Assembly: GCF_000953655.1 (NCBI RefSeq) | Contig: NZ_LN681225.1 | Coordinates: 62,001-126,000 of the forward strand | Length of the DNA: 64,000 bases | Origin: Legionella hackeliae | Lineage (GTDB): Bacteria > Pseudomonadota > Gammaproteobacteria > Legionellales > Legionellaceae | Reading direction: 5' to 3' | In this document: piece by piece, positions 9,477 through 18,778 of the stretch | How positions within the stretch are numbered: position 1 is the first letter of the stretch | Layout: the number at the start of each line of letters is the position of its first letter | The notes under the pieces: generated by a model | What the model was told of the DNA's origin: nothing | Database searches by the model: none | The model's input: only the letters and a program-made list of their open reading frames with translations | Translations under genes and position numbers: made by a program

Positions 9477-11381
9477 ATGTCTAACTCTTCGCTTGATTTA
9501 TCTATTCTTCATGAGAGACCTGTTGATTTAATTGCAATGGGTCGAGTTGCAGTTGATTTGTATGCCGAGCAAATTGGCAGTACGCTTGCCGAGGCCAAAA
9601 GTTTTCGCAAATATTTAGGGGGATGTGCAGGCAATATTGCTGTCGGTTCCGCGCGGTTAGGTTTAGCAACGAAGATGTTTTCCTGCGTAGGCCAGGATGA
9701 AATGGGGGAGTTTATTAAGCAAACTCTTCTTCATGAGGGTGTAGGCATTGATTTATTGCAGGAAACAAACAAGCATCTTACTGGCTTGGTGTTATTAGGT
9801 ATTAAACCCCCTCATGATTTTCCTTTAATGTTCTATCGAAATGACTGTGCTGATATGCAAATACAGTCTCAGTTTTTAAGTGATGACGCATTAAAAAATG
9901 CCAAGGCACTCTTACTAACAGGCACAGGCTTATCCACACCAAACATGCGTTCCACCACTCATGCGATTAGCAAACGTGCGAGACAATGTCAGACCTTGGT
10001 TATTTTAGATTTGGATTATCGCCCTGTACTTTGGGGGTTGACTCATGCTGGCAATGGTGAGACGCGTTTTATCAGTAATGAAGAAGTAAGCCGCTCCTAT
10101 CAAGAATTGTTACCAGATTGCGATTTAATCGTGGGCACGGAAGAGGAAATTTGTATTGCCGGTGGTAGCAGCAATTTAGAGACATCATTAACAGTTATTC
10201 GTTCTAAAACGGCAGCGCCTATTGTCATTAAAATGGGGGCACAAGGCTGTAAAATTTGTTTAGAAAATCCAACTGAACTTCTGTCTTCGAAATCGTTTCC
10301 AGTTCCTGTATTGAATGTTTTAGGTGCGGGGGATGGTTTCATGGCGGGCTTGCTTCGAGGCTTATTACGAGGCGAATCAATGGAAACTGCAATGACCTAT
10401 GGTAATGCCTGCGGTGCTTTAGTTGTTACGCGCCATGGTTGTGCACCCGCCATTCCCTACTGGGATGAGTTAAATTATTTTTTAAAAAATTATGATAGCA
10501 ACCCTAATGTCTGGCAAAGTGAGGCTCTCGCAAAGTTGCATGAGAAACCTCAAGCGTATGAAGCAGCTGACACTCTCATTAAACGTCGCAACGGTTTTAG
10601 TGATGGTTTAAATTCTATTGTCCGCCTGCACGATACCGGTGTGAACGTCGACATGAATTTTAGTGCGTTGAAATTAAAAGCAGGACAAAAATTTGCTTTT
10701 GGGCTGCACTATGAATTTGCGGCAGTATTAATGACGGGGCGTGTAATTTTTAGCTATCAGCAAGAAGAAGTAACCTGTGAACGTGCCGACTATTTTAATG
10801 AGGCGCCGATTGTATTGCATTGTTCTGCTCAATTAGCGGCACAGGTTGAAGCCCTGACTGACTGCGAAATTTTAATCATTGAAACAGAAAATACTCAGAC
10901 TTTTTCACCGATGTTGTTTGGCCAACATAATTTGGTAGAGTTTGATCATCGTGGGAAAGATTTACTGGAAGATACGTCTTACCGTTTAGTAAAAACAGTC
11001 TTTGATAAACGCAATCGACCGCAATCAAATCTCGTATTGGGTGAAATCATCACTTTCCAAGGGAGGTGGTCTAGTTATCCTTCCCATCATCATGCACAGC
11101 CAGAAGTTTATCATTATCGTTTCTCTGAGCCGCAAGGATTTGCTTTTGGTGAGAATGGCAAAGACGTTTTGCGTATTGAACACAATGATACCTTTAAAAT
11201 TGCCCTTGGACAGGAACATGCGCATTGTGTGGCTCCGGGTTATGCGATGTATACCTTATGGTTTATTAGGCATCAACAGAATAATCCTTATATCACACCG
11301 ACATTTTGTGAAGAGCATGAATGGACTCGTAAACCTCAAGCAATCAAGCGTGTTTGGCAGCCAATGAAATTCAAGGAGTAA
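9477..11381 (+). CDS. iolCB: Fused 5-dehydro-2-deoxygluconokinase / 5-deoxy-glucuronate isomerase
   Basis: A 634-residue bifunctional enzyme. Residues about 14-330 are a pfkB-family sugar kinase: GGCAGNIAVGSARLG near the start and the GAGD motif with catalytic Asp286 identify IolC, which phosphorylates 5-dehydro-2-deoxy-D-gluconate. Residues about 360-630 are IolB, a cupin-fold isomerase marked by GRWSSYPSHHH at 529-539, whose His residues bind the metal; it converts 5-deoxy-glucuronate to the kinase substrate. Thus two consecutive pathway steps sit on one chain. In Bacillus they are separate genes; the fusion is known in L. pneumophila. The start at 9477 comes 2 bases after the iolG stop; the longer frame from 9360 is only overlap. 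Confidence 0.93.
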   Translation: MSNSSLDLSILHERPVDLIAMGRVAVDLYAEQIGSTLAEAKSFRKYLGGCAGNIAVGSARLGLATKMFSCVGQDEMGEFIKQTLLHEGVGIDLLQETNKHLTGLVLLGIKPPHDFPLMFYRNDCADMQIQSQFLSDDALKNAKALLLTGTGLSTPNMRSTTHAISKRARQCQTLVILDLDYRPVLWGLTHAGNGETRFISNEEVSRSYQELLPDCDLIVGTEEEICIAGGSSNLETSLTVIRSKTAAPIVIKMGAQGCKICLENPTELLSSKSFPVPVLNVLGAGDGFMAGLLRGLLRGESMETAMTYGNACGALVVTRHGCAPAIPYWDELNYFLKNYDSNPNVWQSEALAKLHEKPQAYEAADTLIKRRNGFSDGLNSIVRLHDTGVNVDMNFSALKLKAGQKFAFGLHYEFAAVLMTGRVIFSYQQEEVTCERADYFNEAPIVLHCSAQLAAQVEALTDCEILIIETENTQTFSPMLFGQHNLVEFDHRGKDLLEDTSYRLVKTVFDKRNRPQSNLVLGEIITFQGRWSSYPSHHHAQPEVYHYRFSEPQGFAFGENGKDVLRIEHNDTFKIALGQEHAHCVAPGYAMYTLWFIRHQQNNPYITPTFCEEHEWTRKPQAIKRVWQPMKFKE

Positions 11382-11384
11382 AAA

Positions 11385-13259
11385 ATGAATAAAATTCGTT
11401 TGACGATGGCACAGGCACTCGTGCGCTTTTTAGCAAATCAGTACATTATAATTGATGACAAAGAACAGCGCTTTGTTGAAGGAATATTTGGTATATTTGG
11501 TCATGGCAATGTAACCGGAATTGGTGAGGCGCTAGAGTATGATTCTTGTGGCTTAACTTATTATCAAGGTCATAATGAGCAGGGTATGGCGCATACAGCC
11601 ACAGCGTTTGCCAAACAAAATAATCGTTTGCGGATTTTTGCTTGCACATCGTCGATTGGACCTGGTGCAACCAATATGGTTACTGCAGCGGCTACGGCAA
11701 CCACCAATCGCATTCCTTTATTGCTGTTGCCTGGAGATATTTTCAGCTGCAGACAACCTGATCCTGTGCTTCAGCAATTAGAAGTCCCCCATGATTACAC
11801 GATTTCTGTCAATGATTGCTTAAAACCAGTCAGTAAGTATTGGGATAGAATTTCTCGTCCTGAGCAATTAATGACAGCCTGTCTTAATGCGTTTCGGGTG
11901 TTAACTGATCCAGTCGACACAGGGGCTGTGACTTTGTGTTTACCTCAAGATGTGCAGTCAGAGTGTTATGATTATCCAGACGCTTTTTTTGCCAAAAGAC
12001 AGTGGACTGTTGAACGCCCTCAGGTTAATGACGAGAAAATAAAACAAGCAGCAGCTTTTTTGCGGCAGGCAAAATCCCCTTTAATTATTGCTGGGGGGGG
12101 CGTTCATTATTCCTTTGCTACAACTGCTTTGGCCGATTTTGCAACCAAGCATGGCATTCCTGTTGCTGAAACTCAAGCGGGCAAAAGTGCTCTACCTGCC
12201 AGTCATCCTTTCAATGTGGGTGGCATAGGCGTAACTGGTTCAGAGGCTGCAAATTGTATTGCAGGACTTGCAGATGTCATTTTGGTCGTGGGTTCAAGAC
12301 TTCAGGATTTTACGACAGCATCAAAATGGGCTTTTAAAAATGCGGCATGTCAATTTATCCATCTTAATGTGAGTCGTTATGATGCTTTAAAAATGGATAG
12401 CCTGGCATTAACCGGCGATGCTAAATTCGGACTGCAACAATTATCGCAAGAACTGGGGAGTTACAAGACGACTTCATCCTATCAAACATTAGTTCAAGAT
12501 TATAAAAAAGAATGGCTTAATGAAGTAAGTCGTGTTTGTAATGTTCGATCAGAAACAAGAGATGGGTTACATCAAACTGTAGTACTTGGTCTTTTGAATC
12601 AGTTCGTCAATGCAAATGATGTGATCGTCAGTGCAGCGGGAAGTTTGCCTGGTGATTTACATCGCCTTTGGCAATCTAAACAGCCTAAAGATTATCATCT
12701 CGAATATGCTTATTCCTGTATGGGTTATGAAGTGTCTGCAGGATTAGGTATTCGCTTGGCTAAGCAGCAAGAACCAGGAGAAGTCTATGTACTGGTAGGT
12801 GATGGTAGCTTCATCATGCTTCACTCAGAATTGCTTACTTCCATTCAGGAAAATAAAAAAATTACGATTATTTTATTCGATAATCACGGTTATCAATGCA
12901 TTCGTAATCTACAAGAAGCACATGGTAGTCAAGGCTTTGGTAATGAATTTCGCTATCGCTTGCCTCAAAGCAACCGTTTGGAGGGTGACTATTTGGCAAT
13001 TGATTTTTGCCAATACGCTGCAGCCTTAGGCGCGCACACAAGTTATGCCGACAGTTATGAAAGGTTTGAAGCGGCGTTAAATAACGCTAAAGAGCAGGCC
13101 TTTACCTCTGTTATCGTATTACCGATTCTCCCTAAAACGATGTCTATGGGCTATCAAACCTGGTGGCGAGTCGGGATTGCGGAAAAATCTCAATCGATAG
13201 CAGTAATGCAAGCCCATGAAAAAATGTGCCAACAGATAGAGCAAGTTAAAGCTTATTAA
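11385..13259 (+). CDS. iolD: 3D-(3,5/4)-trihydroxycyclohexane-1,2-dione hydrolase
   Basis: A 624-residue thiamine-diphosphate enzyme. It shows the three-domain layout of the family: an N-terminal pyrimidine-binding domain with the ThDP-activating Glu65 in YYQGHNEQGMAH, a central domain (about 205-345), and a C-terminal diphosphate-binding domain with GDGSF (472-476) followed by the conserved Asn in LFDNHGYQC. The reaction opens the ring of trihydroxycyclohexanedione to give 5-deoxy-glucuronate, the substrate of IolB in the gene before. AAGGAG overlaps the end of iolCB and lies seven bases before the ATG, which indicates tight coupling in the operon. Confidence 0.93.
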   Translation: MNKIRLTMAQALVRFLANQYIIIDDKEQRFVEGIFGIFGHGNVTGIGEALEYDSCGLTYYQGHNEQGMAHTATAFAKQNNRLRIFACTSSIGPGATNMVTAAATATTNRIPLLLLPGDIFSCRQPDPVLQQLEVPHDYTISVNDCLKPVSKYWDRISRPEQLMTACLNAFRVLTDPVDTGAVTLCLPQDVQSECYDYPDAFFAKRQWTVERPQVNDEKIKQAAAFLRQAKSPLIIAGGGVHYSFATTALADFATKHGIPVAETQAGKSALPASHPFNVGGIGVTGSEAANCIAGLADVILVVGSRLQDFTTASKWAFKNAACQFIHLNVSRYDALKMDSLALTGDAKFGLQQLSQELGSYKTTSSYQTLVQDYKKEWLNEVSRVCNVRSETRDGLHQTVVLGLLNQFVNANDVIVSAAGSLPGDLHRLWQSKQPKDYHLEYAYSCMGYEVSAGLGIRLAKQQEPGEVYVLVGDGSFIMLHSELLTSIQENKKITIILFDNHGYQCIRNLQEAHGSQGFGNEFRYRLPQSNRLEGDYLAIDFCQYAAALGAHTSYADSYERFEAALNNAKEQAFTSVIVLPILPKTMSMGYQTWWRVGIAEKSQSIAVMQAHEKMCQQIEQVKAY

Positions 13260-13272
13260 GAGAGAACGATTT

Positions 13273-14154
13273 ATGGCTATTAAATTAGGAATTGCACCGA
13301 TTAATTGGTGTAACGATGATGATCCTACCCTTGGACAAGACATTAGTTTTGAACAATGTATTGATGAGATGTCTTTGGCGGGTTATAAAGGTACTGAGAT
13401 GGGGAATAAATACCCCCGTAATGCTTTTGATTTGAAGCAGCGCCTGGCTGATAAAGGTTTGGAATTAACAAGTGCGTGGTTTAGTACATTTTTTACTGAA
13501 GAAGACCAGTATGAAACAACCTTGTCTCGCTTTCTCACTCATCTAAGTTTTATGCGCTCTGCCGGGGCACAGTTTGTTAATGTTTCTGAATGCGGCCATG
13601 CTATTCAACAAACAAAGCAGGCTATTTTAGGGGCAACAAAGCCCCAATTTAATGACCAGCAATGGCAGCGACTCATTCAAGGTTTACATGCTTTGGGTAG
13701 AATTGCTCATGATTTTGGTATGCAAGCCGTTTATCACTATCATGCTGGCACAGGAGTTTTTACTGAAGAGGAGATCGATTTTCTCATGCTAAATACAAGC
13801 CCCTCCTTACTTGGCTTGCTACTGGATACAGGTCATGCTGCTTTTGCTGGTATCGATGCTATGCATTTAATTCATAAGTATCAACAACGAATTCGCTATG
13901 TTCATTTAAAAGATATCAGGCTGTCAGTGTTGTATAAAGTGCGTACGGAGCATATCAATTTTATGGATGCTGTTCGTGAGGGCGTTTTTACCGTCCCAGG
14001 TGATGGTGATTTGGATTTCTATCCCATGATAGAAGCGTTAAAGCAACAAAATTATCAAGGCTGGATGATTGTTGAAGCAGAGCAAGATCCTGCGAAAGCA
14101 CCTCCTCTAGAGTATGCACAGAAGGCACAACGTTATTTAAGCGAGGTAATTTAG
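13273..14154 (+). CDS. iolE: Inosose dehydratase
   Basis: A 293-residue TIM-barrel enzyme of the xylose isomerase-like family. The opening KLGIAPINWCNDD, the AGYKGTEMGNKYP segment, YHYHAGTGV, LLLDTGHAAFAG, YVHLKDI and WMIVEAEQDP are typical of IolE, and the Glu, Asp, His and Glu in these strands form the metal site. It dehydrates scyllo-inosose to the diketone that IolD hydrolyses. It is the last gene of the operon and is followed by a strong hairpin. Downstream steps (IolJ aldolase, IolA) and an IolR regulator are not in the window, so the pathway must be completed elsewhere. Confidence 0.93.
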   Translation: MAIKLGIAPINWCNDDDPTLGQDISFEQCIDEMSLAGYKGTEMGNKYPRNAFDLKQRLADKGLELTSAWFSTFFTEEDQYETTLSRFLTHLSFMRSAGAQFVNVSECGHAIQQTKQAILGATKPQFNDQQWQRLIQGLHALGRIAHDFGMQAVYHYHAGTGVFTEEEIDFLMLNTSPSLLGLLLDTGHAAFAGIDAMHLIHKYQQRIRYVHLKDIRLSVLYKVRTEHINFMDAVREGVFTVPGDGDLDFYPMIEALKQQNYQGWMIVEAEQDPAKAPPLEYAQKAQRYLSEVI

Positions 14155-14171
14155 CTTGTGTGTGGCATTGC

Positions 14172-14210
14172 TTCCTAGGTCCTGCGGCTTGCCCGCGGGA
14201 CGTAGAGGAA
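14172..14210. repeat. GC-rich hairpin, REP-like, between convergent genes
   Basis: Bases 14179-14187 (GTCCTGCGG) pair with 14193-14201 (CCGCGGGAC) around a 5-base loop, with one G-T wobble. An outer TTCCT/AGGAA pairing extends the stem. It stands between the stops of iolE and the oppositely oriented serine hydrolase, so it could end transcription from both sides, but there is no T-run. Its high GC against an AT-rich background suggests a dispersed palindromic repeat. Confidence 0.6.
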
Positions 14211-14222
14211 AGAGATAGAAAT

Positions 14223-15380
14223 CTATGACATTCCTGGCTGTGAGTCCTGAATAAACTTGGCAAGATCTTTCATGAGACCGTAAATATCTTTTGTTGCAGA
14301 AACATGATTAATATTGACGGTAATAACGATGTCACGATTTTTCAACCAAACCATCAAAGCGCTGTAACCTAAGGTTCCACCACTATGCCACCAGGCTTGT
14401 TCACCAAAACTTTCTTCATCATACATAACGCCTAAGCCGTAACCTATTTTTTGTGTGCTACGCGGCAGAGTTCCCTCAACAGTCGTCGTGAGTTCTCTCA
14501 TTTGTTGCGGGGCTAACAAAGAACCCTGCATTAAATGCCTAAACCAAATAGCCATATCGTGGGAAGTAGCAACAATGGCTCCCGCTGCATTTGCCCAGGA
14601 GGTACTGGTGTAGGTGATATCTCTGGGCTCATCCGGAAAGTATCCTCTTACGGAATAACCATGAGCCATACGGTCTAAAATGTCTCGATTATAGACCGTT
14701 GGCAGATAGTAAGTGTTGGTTAATTGAAGAGGTGAGGTTAGCCTGGATTCAATAGCCTCATTCAAAGAGTGTCCAGTCACTTTTTCAATAATAAGACCCG
14801 CTAAGACATAATTGGTATTCGAATAATGCCAACCACCGCCTGGTGGGAAGTAAAGCGGTTTATCAATGACAAGTTCAATCAATTCCTGGCTAGACCAATC
14901 CTTGGAAAAATCAAAATTGCTATCCCGCCCCATTTCTTCCAGTACATCGGTATAATTAAATAGACCACTGCTATGGTTAAGCAATTGCTCAATAGTAATT
15001 GCTTGCCAGGTTTCCGGTAAATTTTCAAAATAGTTGCTGAGATGATCGTGGATGGAAAGTAAACCCTCACTTTCCATTTGTAAAAGAATGGTGGCAATAA
15101 AAGATTTGGTCTCGCTACCAACTTGGAATAAATGTGCAGCATTAACCGGAGTTTCTTTGTCAAGCGTTGTTGTACCACTGACGAAATCATGAGGTGATTC
15201 ACCATCACGACAACTGATACTGGCCTCAATTCCTGGGATGTTATATTTCAAACGATCAAAATCAATAACCGTTTGAATCTCATTGATGTTTGAAGGGCAA
15301 AGACAGTAAGCATTTTCTGCAAATCCCAGAATACTCAGCAAGAAAAAAAGTGGATATTTAACGTATTTAGCGTGCCACAC
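14223..15380 (-). CDS. Exported serine hydrolase of the class C beta-lactamase / DD-peptidase family
   Basis: A 385-residue protein with a signal peptide (residues about 1-27). The three penicillin-recognising motifs are present: S89-E-T-K92 (SxxK), Y186-S-N (YxN) and HSGG in place of KTG near residue 330. This combination is typical of beta-lactamase-family serine hydrolases such as D-aminopeptidases, esterases and EstB-like proteins. The periplasm or outside is the expected site. True beta-lactamase activity is not implied. The gene is convergent with the inositol operon and divergent from the NUDIX gene, with about 90 bases between the starts. Confidence 0.85.
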   Translation of the reverse strand: MWHAKYVKYPLFFLLSILGFAENAYCLCPSNINEIQTVIDFDRLKYNIPGIEASISCRDGESPHDFVSGTTTLDKETPVNAAHLFQVGSETKSFIATILLQMESEGLLSIHDHLSNYFENLPETWQAITIEQLLNHSSGLFNYTDVLEEMGRDSNFDFSKDWSSQELIELVIDKPLYFPPGGGWHYSNTNYVLAGLIIEKVTGHSLNEAIESRLTSPLQLTNTYYLPTVYNRDILDRMAHGYSVRGYFPDEPRDITYTSTSWANAAGAIVATSHDMAIWFRHLMQGSLLAPQQMRELTTTVEGTLPRSTQKIGYGLGVMYDEESFGEQAWWHSGGTLGYSALMVWLKNRDIVITVNINHVSATKDIYGLMKDLAKFIQDSQPGMS

Positions 15381-15468
15381 GATGACCTCATTTCAATAAA
15401 ATAGATAGTGGTTTTAATAAATTTCTTGCAAAATGAGCTAATCTATACTCATCTTTTTAAAGGAATAA

Positions 15469-16083
15469 ATGACAAGCATGGCCAAAAAAACCAAGTGTAT
15501 CTTAAAGAAAGTCTGCCATGAAGGCTACTTAAACGTTGCTAGTTATGATCTGGAGTTCCCCAGTTTCAATCCGACAAAGAAAGTAGTTAAAGCCACAAAT
15601 CGTGAATTAGTGAGTCAAGCGGATTCTATTCTTGTGCTTCTTTATGTACCCGATGTCGACAGCTTTCTTTTATGTCAGGAGTTTCGTCTTGGTGTCTGTT
15701 TAAACCCAGGTCAGGACGATCCCTTTATTTTGGAATGTGTCTCGGGGACTGTCGGTAAACATGATCATCCTGATAATACTGCCAGCAAAGAAGTGTATGA
15801 AGAAACAGGAGTCAAAGTATCAAATCTCATTAAAATAGCTGTCGCATACAAAAGTCCTGGCATTTTGACCGAAAAATGTCATCTCTATTATGCAGAGGTC
15901 GGTGGGGTACCACCCACAGGACTTTATGGTTTAGGTGATGAAGAGGAAATCAAAACCTCTCTAATTGGCCGTAACGATGTTTATCAATTGATGGATGAGA
16001 TGAGAATAATGGATGGCGCAACACTCATTGCCTTAAATTGGTTTCGAGCAAAGCAGAGCCAAATCTTTCCTTCAATAGAGTAG
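15469..16083 (+). CDS. NUDIX hydrolase, ADP-ribose pyrophosphatase-like
   Basis: A 204-residue NUDIX protein. The box is seen as SGTVGKHDHPDNTASKEV followed by YEETG: the terminal EExG that binds the metal is intact, but the usual first Glu (GX5E) is replaced by His and the Arg of REV by Lys, so the box is slightly degenerate. A sugar-nucleotide pyrophosphatase similar to NudF/NudK is the nearest assignment; ADP-ribose or GDP-mannose are possible substrates. A CTATACT hexamer-type -10 element lies at 15443-15449, and AAGGA just before the ATG supports the start. It is a single gene unit. Confidence 0.8.
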   Translation: MTSMAKKTKCILKKVCHEGYLNVASYDLEFPSFNPTKKVVKATNRELVSQADSILVLLYVPDVDSFLLCQEFRLGVCLNPGQDDPFILECVSGTVGKHDHPDNTASKEVYEETGVKVSNLIKIAVAYKSPGILTEKCHLYYAEVGGVPPTGLYGLGDEEEIKTSLIGRNDVYQLMDEMRIMDGATLIALNWFRAKQSQIFPSIE

Positions 16084-16174
16084 CGCTGGAAGGATGCCCT
16101 TATAGATTATTTTTAAACCGCTCTTTATAAAAATTGACTAATCCATTACTATTTAGCTCATTTTCATAATAGAG

Positions 16175-18310
16175 ATGGACATGTTCGATAAAATTAAGGA
16201 ATTGCTTGTTGAAGCAGAAACCTTTGTTGCTTTGAAAGGGAGTATCTCGCTTGAATGTTCCAATGCAAAGGACTATATCCTGGCAATGGAGTTTGCTGAT
16301 GAAGTGGAGTTCCTTACAGCTCTTTTAGCTAAGGAAGAGCAAGATTTCTCTAACCACTTTAAAAAACGTTGTCTTAAGCGTGCAGCTCGTAATGCAAATT
16401 CGGGTTTAAGTTTCATTGCAAATCCCACCGGTGCTTGTAATCAACTGTACTGGAAAATGACTAAATTGATATTTCCAGAGCTTAATACCATGGGGGAAAT
16501 GCTTGCCATCCTACAACCTGCAATAAAATTTATTGATGTTGAACCTGTGCGTGTTGATCTTACAAAGAAACTGAGTATTCAGAACACCAATTTTTGCTTT
16601 CAGGAAGTGCCAATTTCTGAATTAAAAACAAAGGCTGATGTTGACGACTTGGCAAATTTTGTAACTTATAAATCCCTTGTTTTTGATGTTAGACAAATAG
16701 CAAATTTTAATTTTTCTTTGCATCGCATTTTTAATCAAACCTTCGAACAATACTACCCTGCATTGGTTACAAGGCTTTATGAGCATAATCCTGCGTTAGC
16801 GGTTTTGTATGAAAGATTATGGTTAATAGGGGGATTAGGAGATACCCCAAGAGAGGTGATTTCTACGGTGATTGCCTATTTTAATATAGGTAGTGAAACC
16901 ACTACCGGTGCTTTTTATGCAACTGCAGGGGCAAATCATGCTTTCCACAAGCGTTTAATAAGTTATGTGGAGGCATTACCTTCCCCCTTTAAGGAAAATT
17001 TACTTGCAGCAAAAAACAGGCGAGGAATCAGTCTGCAAGATGTTTTAAACGAATTATATGCCGGTGGCTGTGTTGAAACAGCTTCTAGTGATTTGCAAAG
17101 TATTTTAGACAACCCTGAAAAAAAAGACATTTTGGATAGTTATCCTTTGCCAGCAATTAAAGAATTAAATCAGCAGTACAAAACTCCCTTAGAGACAATA
17201 AAAGAAAATGAAATACAGGAAGTTTTACCGACTTATTATGTAGAACAAATTTTAAGTCATCTTGAAATTCGAACTATAGAAGATTTTTTAACTCTGGTAA
17301 TGATTTGCCCTCCTGAGCTTTATGCGTCTTTATTAGAAGAGGTACAGATTTTTTTACCGCTCTCCTTTAATGTATACGTATCTCTCCTCATTGCCATGGA
17401 TGAACGACAACAGCAACAGGTAATTTTCGAGGAAGCTGTCTTTAAGAATAAAGAAAAATTGGGCATAAGTAATGTATTGAACTTTACTATTTCCTCAACG
17501 AAATTATTTCATCAAATACTTCAGAGTGTTGAAGAGGAAAAATGTTTAGATGTACTCAGTCGCCTCAATAGCGAAGGTAACTGTACCCTACATGACGCGA
17601 TTGGTTTCCCTGAGACATTAGAGCTTATTCGCCAGAAGTTGCCTGCTGATGAGTTTACCAAGGTTTTTTTTGTATTAAACCAAAGGAAAGACACGGTTTT
17701 GCATTTAGCTGTTCGCCAAAAAGTGTCTTTAGAAATTCTTTTAAAGTCTCTATCACAGCATTATTCCTTTGACATTATTAAACAAAAAAATTTGTACGGC
17801 GATACAGTTCTTCACGAAGCAGCCTTTGATAGACAAGCATTGTCTATGATTTTACAGGCTATCCCAGAGAATGAACGTCTACAAGCCATTAAGGAAAAAA
17901 ATGGACAAGGTAAAACCCTTGTATCGCTATTGCAACATAATAAACCGTGCCTGGAAGTTGTTCTGCAAGCTTTGTCTAAAGAGTGCAGTAGTGAAAAAAT
18001 TAAATTATTTCTAATTCTTGAACAAATTATCACTAATATTGAAAGAGCGACCGATCGCAAAACTTCAGGTTTTGGCTCTCATAAGGTAAGCCGTTTAAGT
18101 GAATTACAAGAGCAACTATTGCAAAAAGATGCTAACGACAGAGAGTTTTCTAGTTATATCAAGGAAGCGTTAGCTATTTGTCACATAAAGCGTCATCCTC
18201 TCCATTTCTGGGCAGAACCGAAAAGCGTGAATGAATTCTTAAGCCTGGCTGCTAAGGAAAATTTACCGGGTTTTGATGTGAGTACAGCGCGCTTTCAAGT
18301 ATCATTATGA
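16175..18310 (+). CDS. Large protein with C-terminal ankyrin-like repeats, putative effector
   Basis: A 711-residue cytosolic-type protein. Residues about 465-610 contain four ankyrin-like units in register, marked by CTLHDAI, TVLHLAV, TVLHEAA and KTLVSLL, with spacing near 38 residues because of long loops between helices. The first 460 residues are helical and unfamiliar. Ankyrin proteins are common Dot/Icm effectors in Legionella and bind host proteins, so an effector role is likely by family and by context; the specific target cannot be read. The start ATG at 16175 is followed closely by another ATG at 16181. The 3' end overlaps the next minus-strand gene by 6 bases. Confidence 0.78.
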   Translation: MDMFDKIKELLVEAETFVALKGSISLECSNAKDYILAMEFADEVEFLTALLAKEEQDFSNHFKKRCLKRAARNANSGLSFIANPTGACNQLYWKMTKLIFPELNTMGEMLAILQPAIKFIDVEPVRVDLTKKLSIQNTNFCFQEVPISELKTKADVDDLANFVTYKSLVFDVRQIANFNFSLHRIFNQTFEQYYPALVTRLYEHNPALAVLYERLWLIGGLGDTPREVISTVIAYFNIGSETTTGAFYATAGANHAFHKRLISYVEALPSPFKENLLAAKNRRGISLQDVLNELYAGGCVETASSDLQSILDNPEKKDILDSYPLPAIKELNQQYKTPLETIKENEIQEVLPTYYVEQILSHLEIRTIEDFLTLVMICPPELYASLLEEVQIFLPLSFNVYVSLLIAMDERQQQQVIFEEAVFKNKEKLGISNVLNFTISSTKLFHQILQSVEEEKCLDVLSRLNSEGNCTLHDAIGFPETLELIRQKLPADEFTKVFFVLNQRKDTVLHLAVRQKVSLEILLKSLSQHYSFDIIKQKNLYGDTVLHEAAFDRQALSMILQAIPENERLQAIKEKNGQGKTLVSLLQHNKPCLEVVLQALSKECSSEKIKLFLILEQIITNIERATDRKTSGFGSHKVSRLSELQEQLLQKDANDREFSSYIKEALAICHIKRHPLHFWAEPKSVNEFLSLAAKENLPGFDVSTARFQVSL

Positions 18311-18622
18311 TTTAGGAATGCTTTTGGGATTTTGACTTATTTTTATTCCTGCAAGCATTCCTAAAGCAAAAGATACCAACAATAAACCAACTAGAGGCAT
18401 CAGGACGTCCATGTTGCGACATAATTCAAGCGAATGGATTTGATTCATCTGAGTGATGTCGTTAAGACCATAAATACAAAGTTCCCCAGTCGGTGTTGCG
18501 CAAAATTTATCTTGAGGACAGCCTCGCAGAATGGCTTGCTTATCGCCAATGCCACAATGAATATGGGCGCCATTTAATACTTTAATCACTTTTTCGGGGT
18601 ACTTTGTAATAATCTCAGGCAT
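18305..18622 (-). CDS. Small tail-anchored membrane protein
   Basis: A 105-residue protein with AAGGAGGATG before the ATG, an excellent ribosome site. The N-terminal 70 residues are soluble and contain five Cys (HCGIG, GCPQDKFCA, LCIYG, LCRN), which suggests disulfides or metal binding. One membrane helix spans about residues 72-92, followed by a short basic tail. The topology would place the Cys-rich part either outside or inside; no signal peptide precedes it. Not recognised. Convergent with the ankyrin-like gene. Confidence 0.65.
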   Translation of the reverse strand: MPEIITKYPEKVIKVLNGAHIHCGIGDKQAILRGCPQDKFCATPTGELCIYGLNDITQMNQIHSLELCRNMDVLMPLVGLLLVSFALGMLAGIKISQNPKSIPKS

Positions 18623-18778
18623 ACATCCTCCTTGATGACAGTGTGATTTTACCGAAAGTCCTAGAATTCCAATTTTACCTTAAAATGGTAACGGCTTTAT
18701 TGTAACGAAAGTGTTAAAATTTGTAATATTATTAATGTCTGTGTTATATTTGTCCGAAATTTGCAACTATTGATATCC

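Noticed and set aside
18700-18778. Possible PmrA box (TGTAATATT-ATTAATGTC) before the gene at 18779
   Set aside because: The two halves are 9 bases apart rather than 11 and the second half matches poorly.
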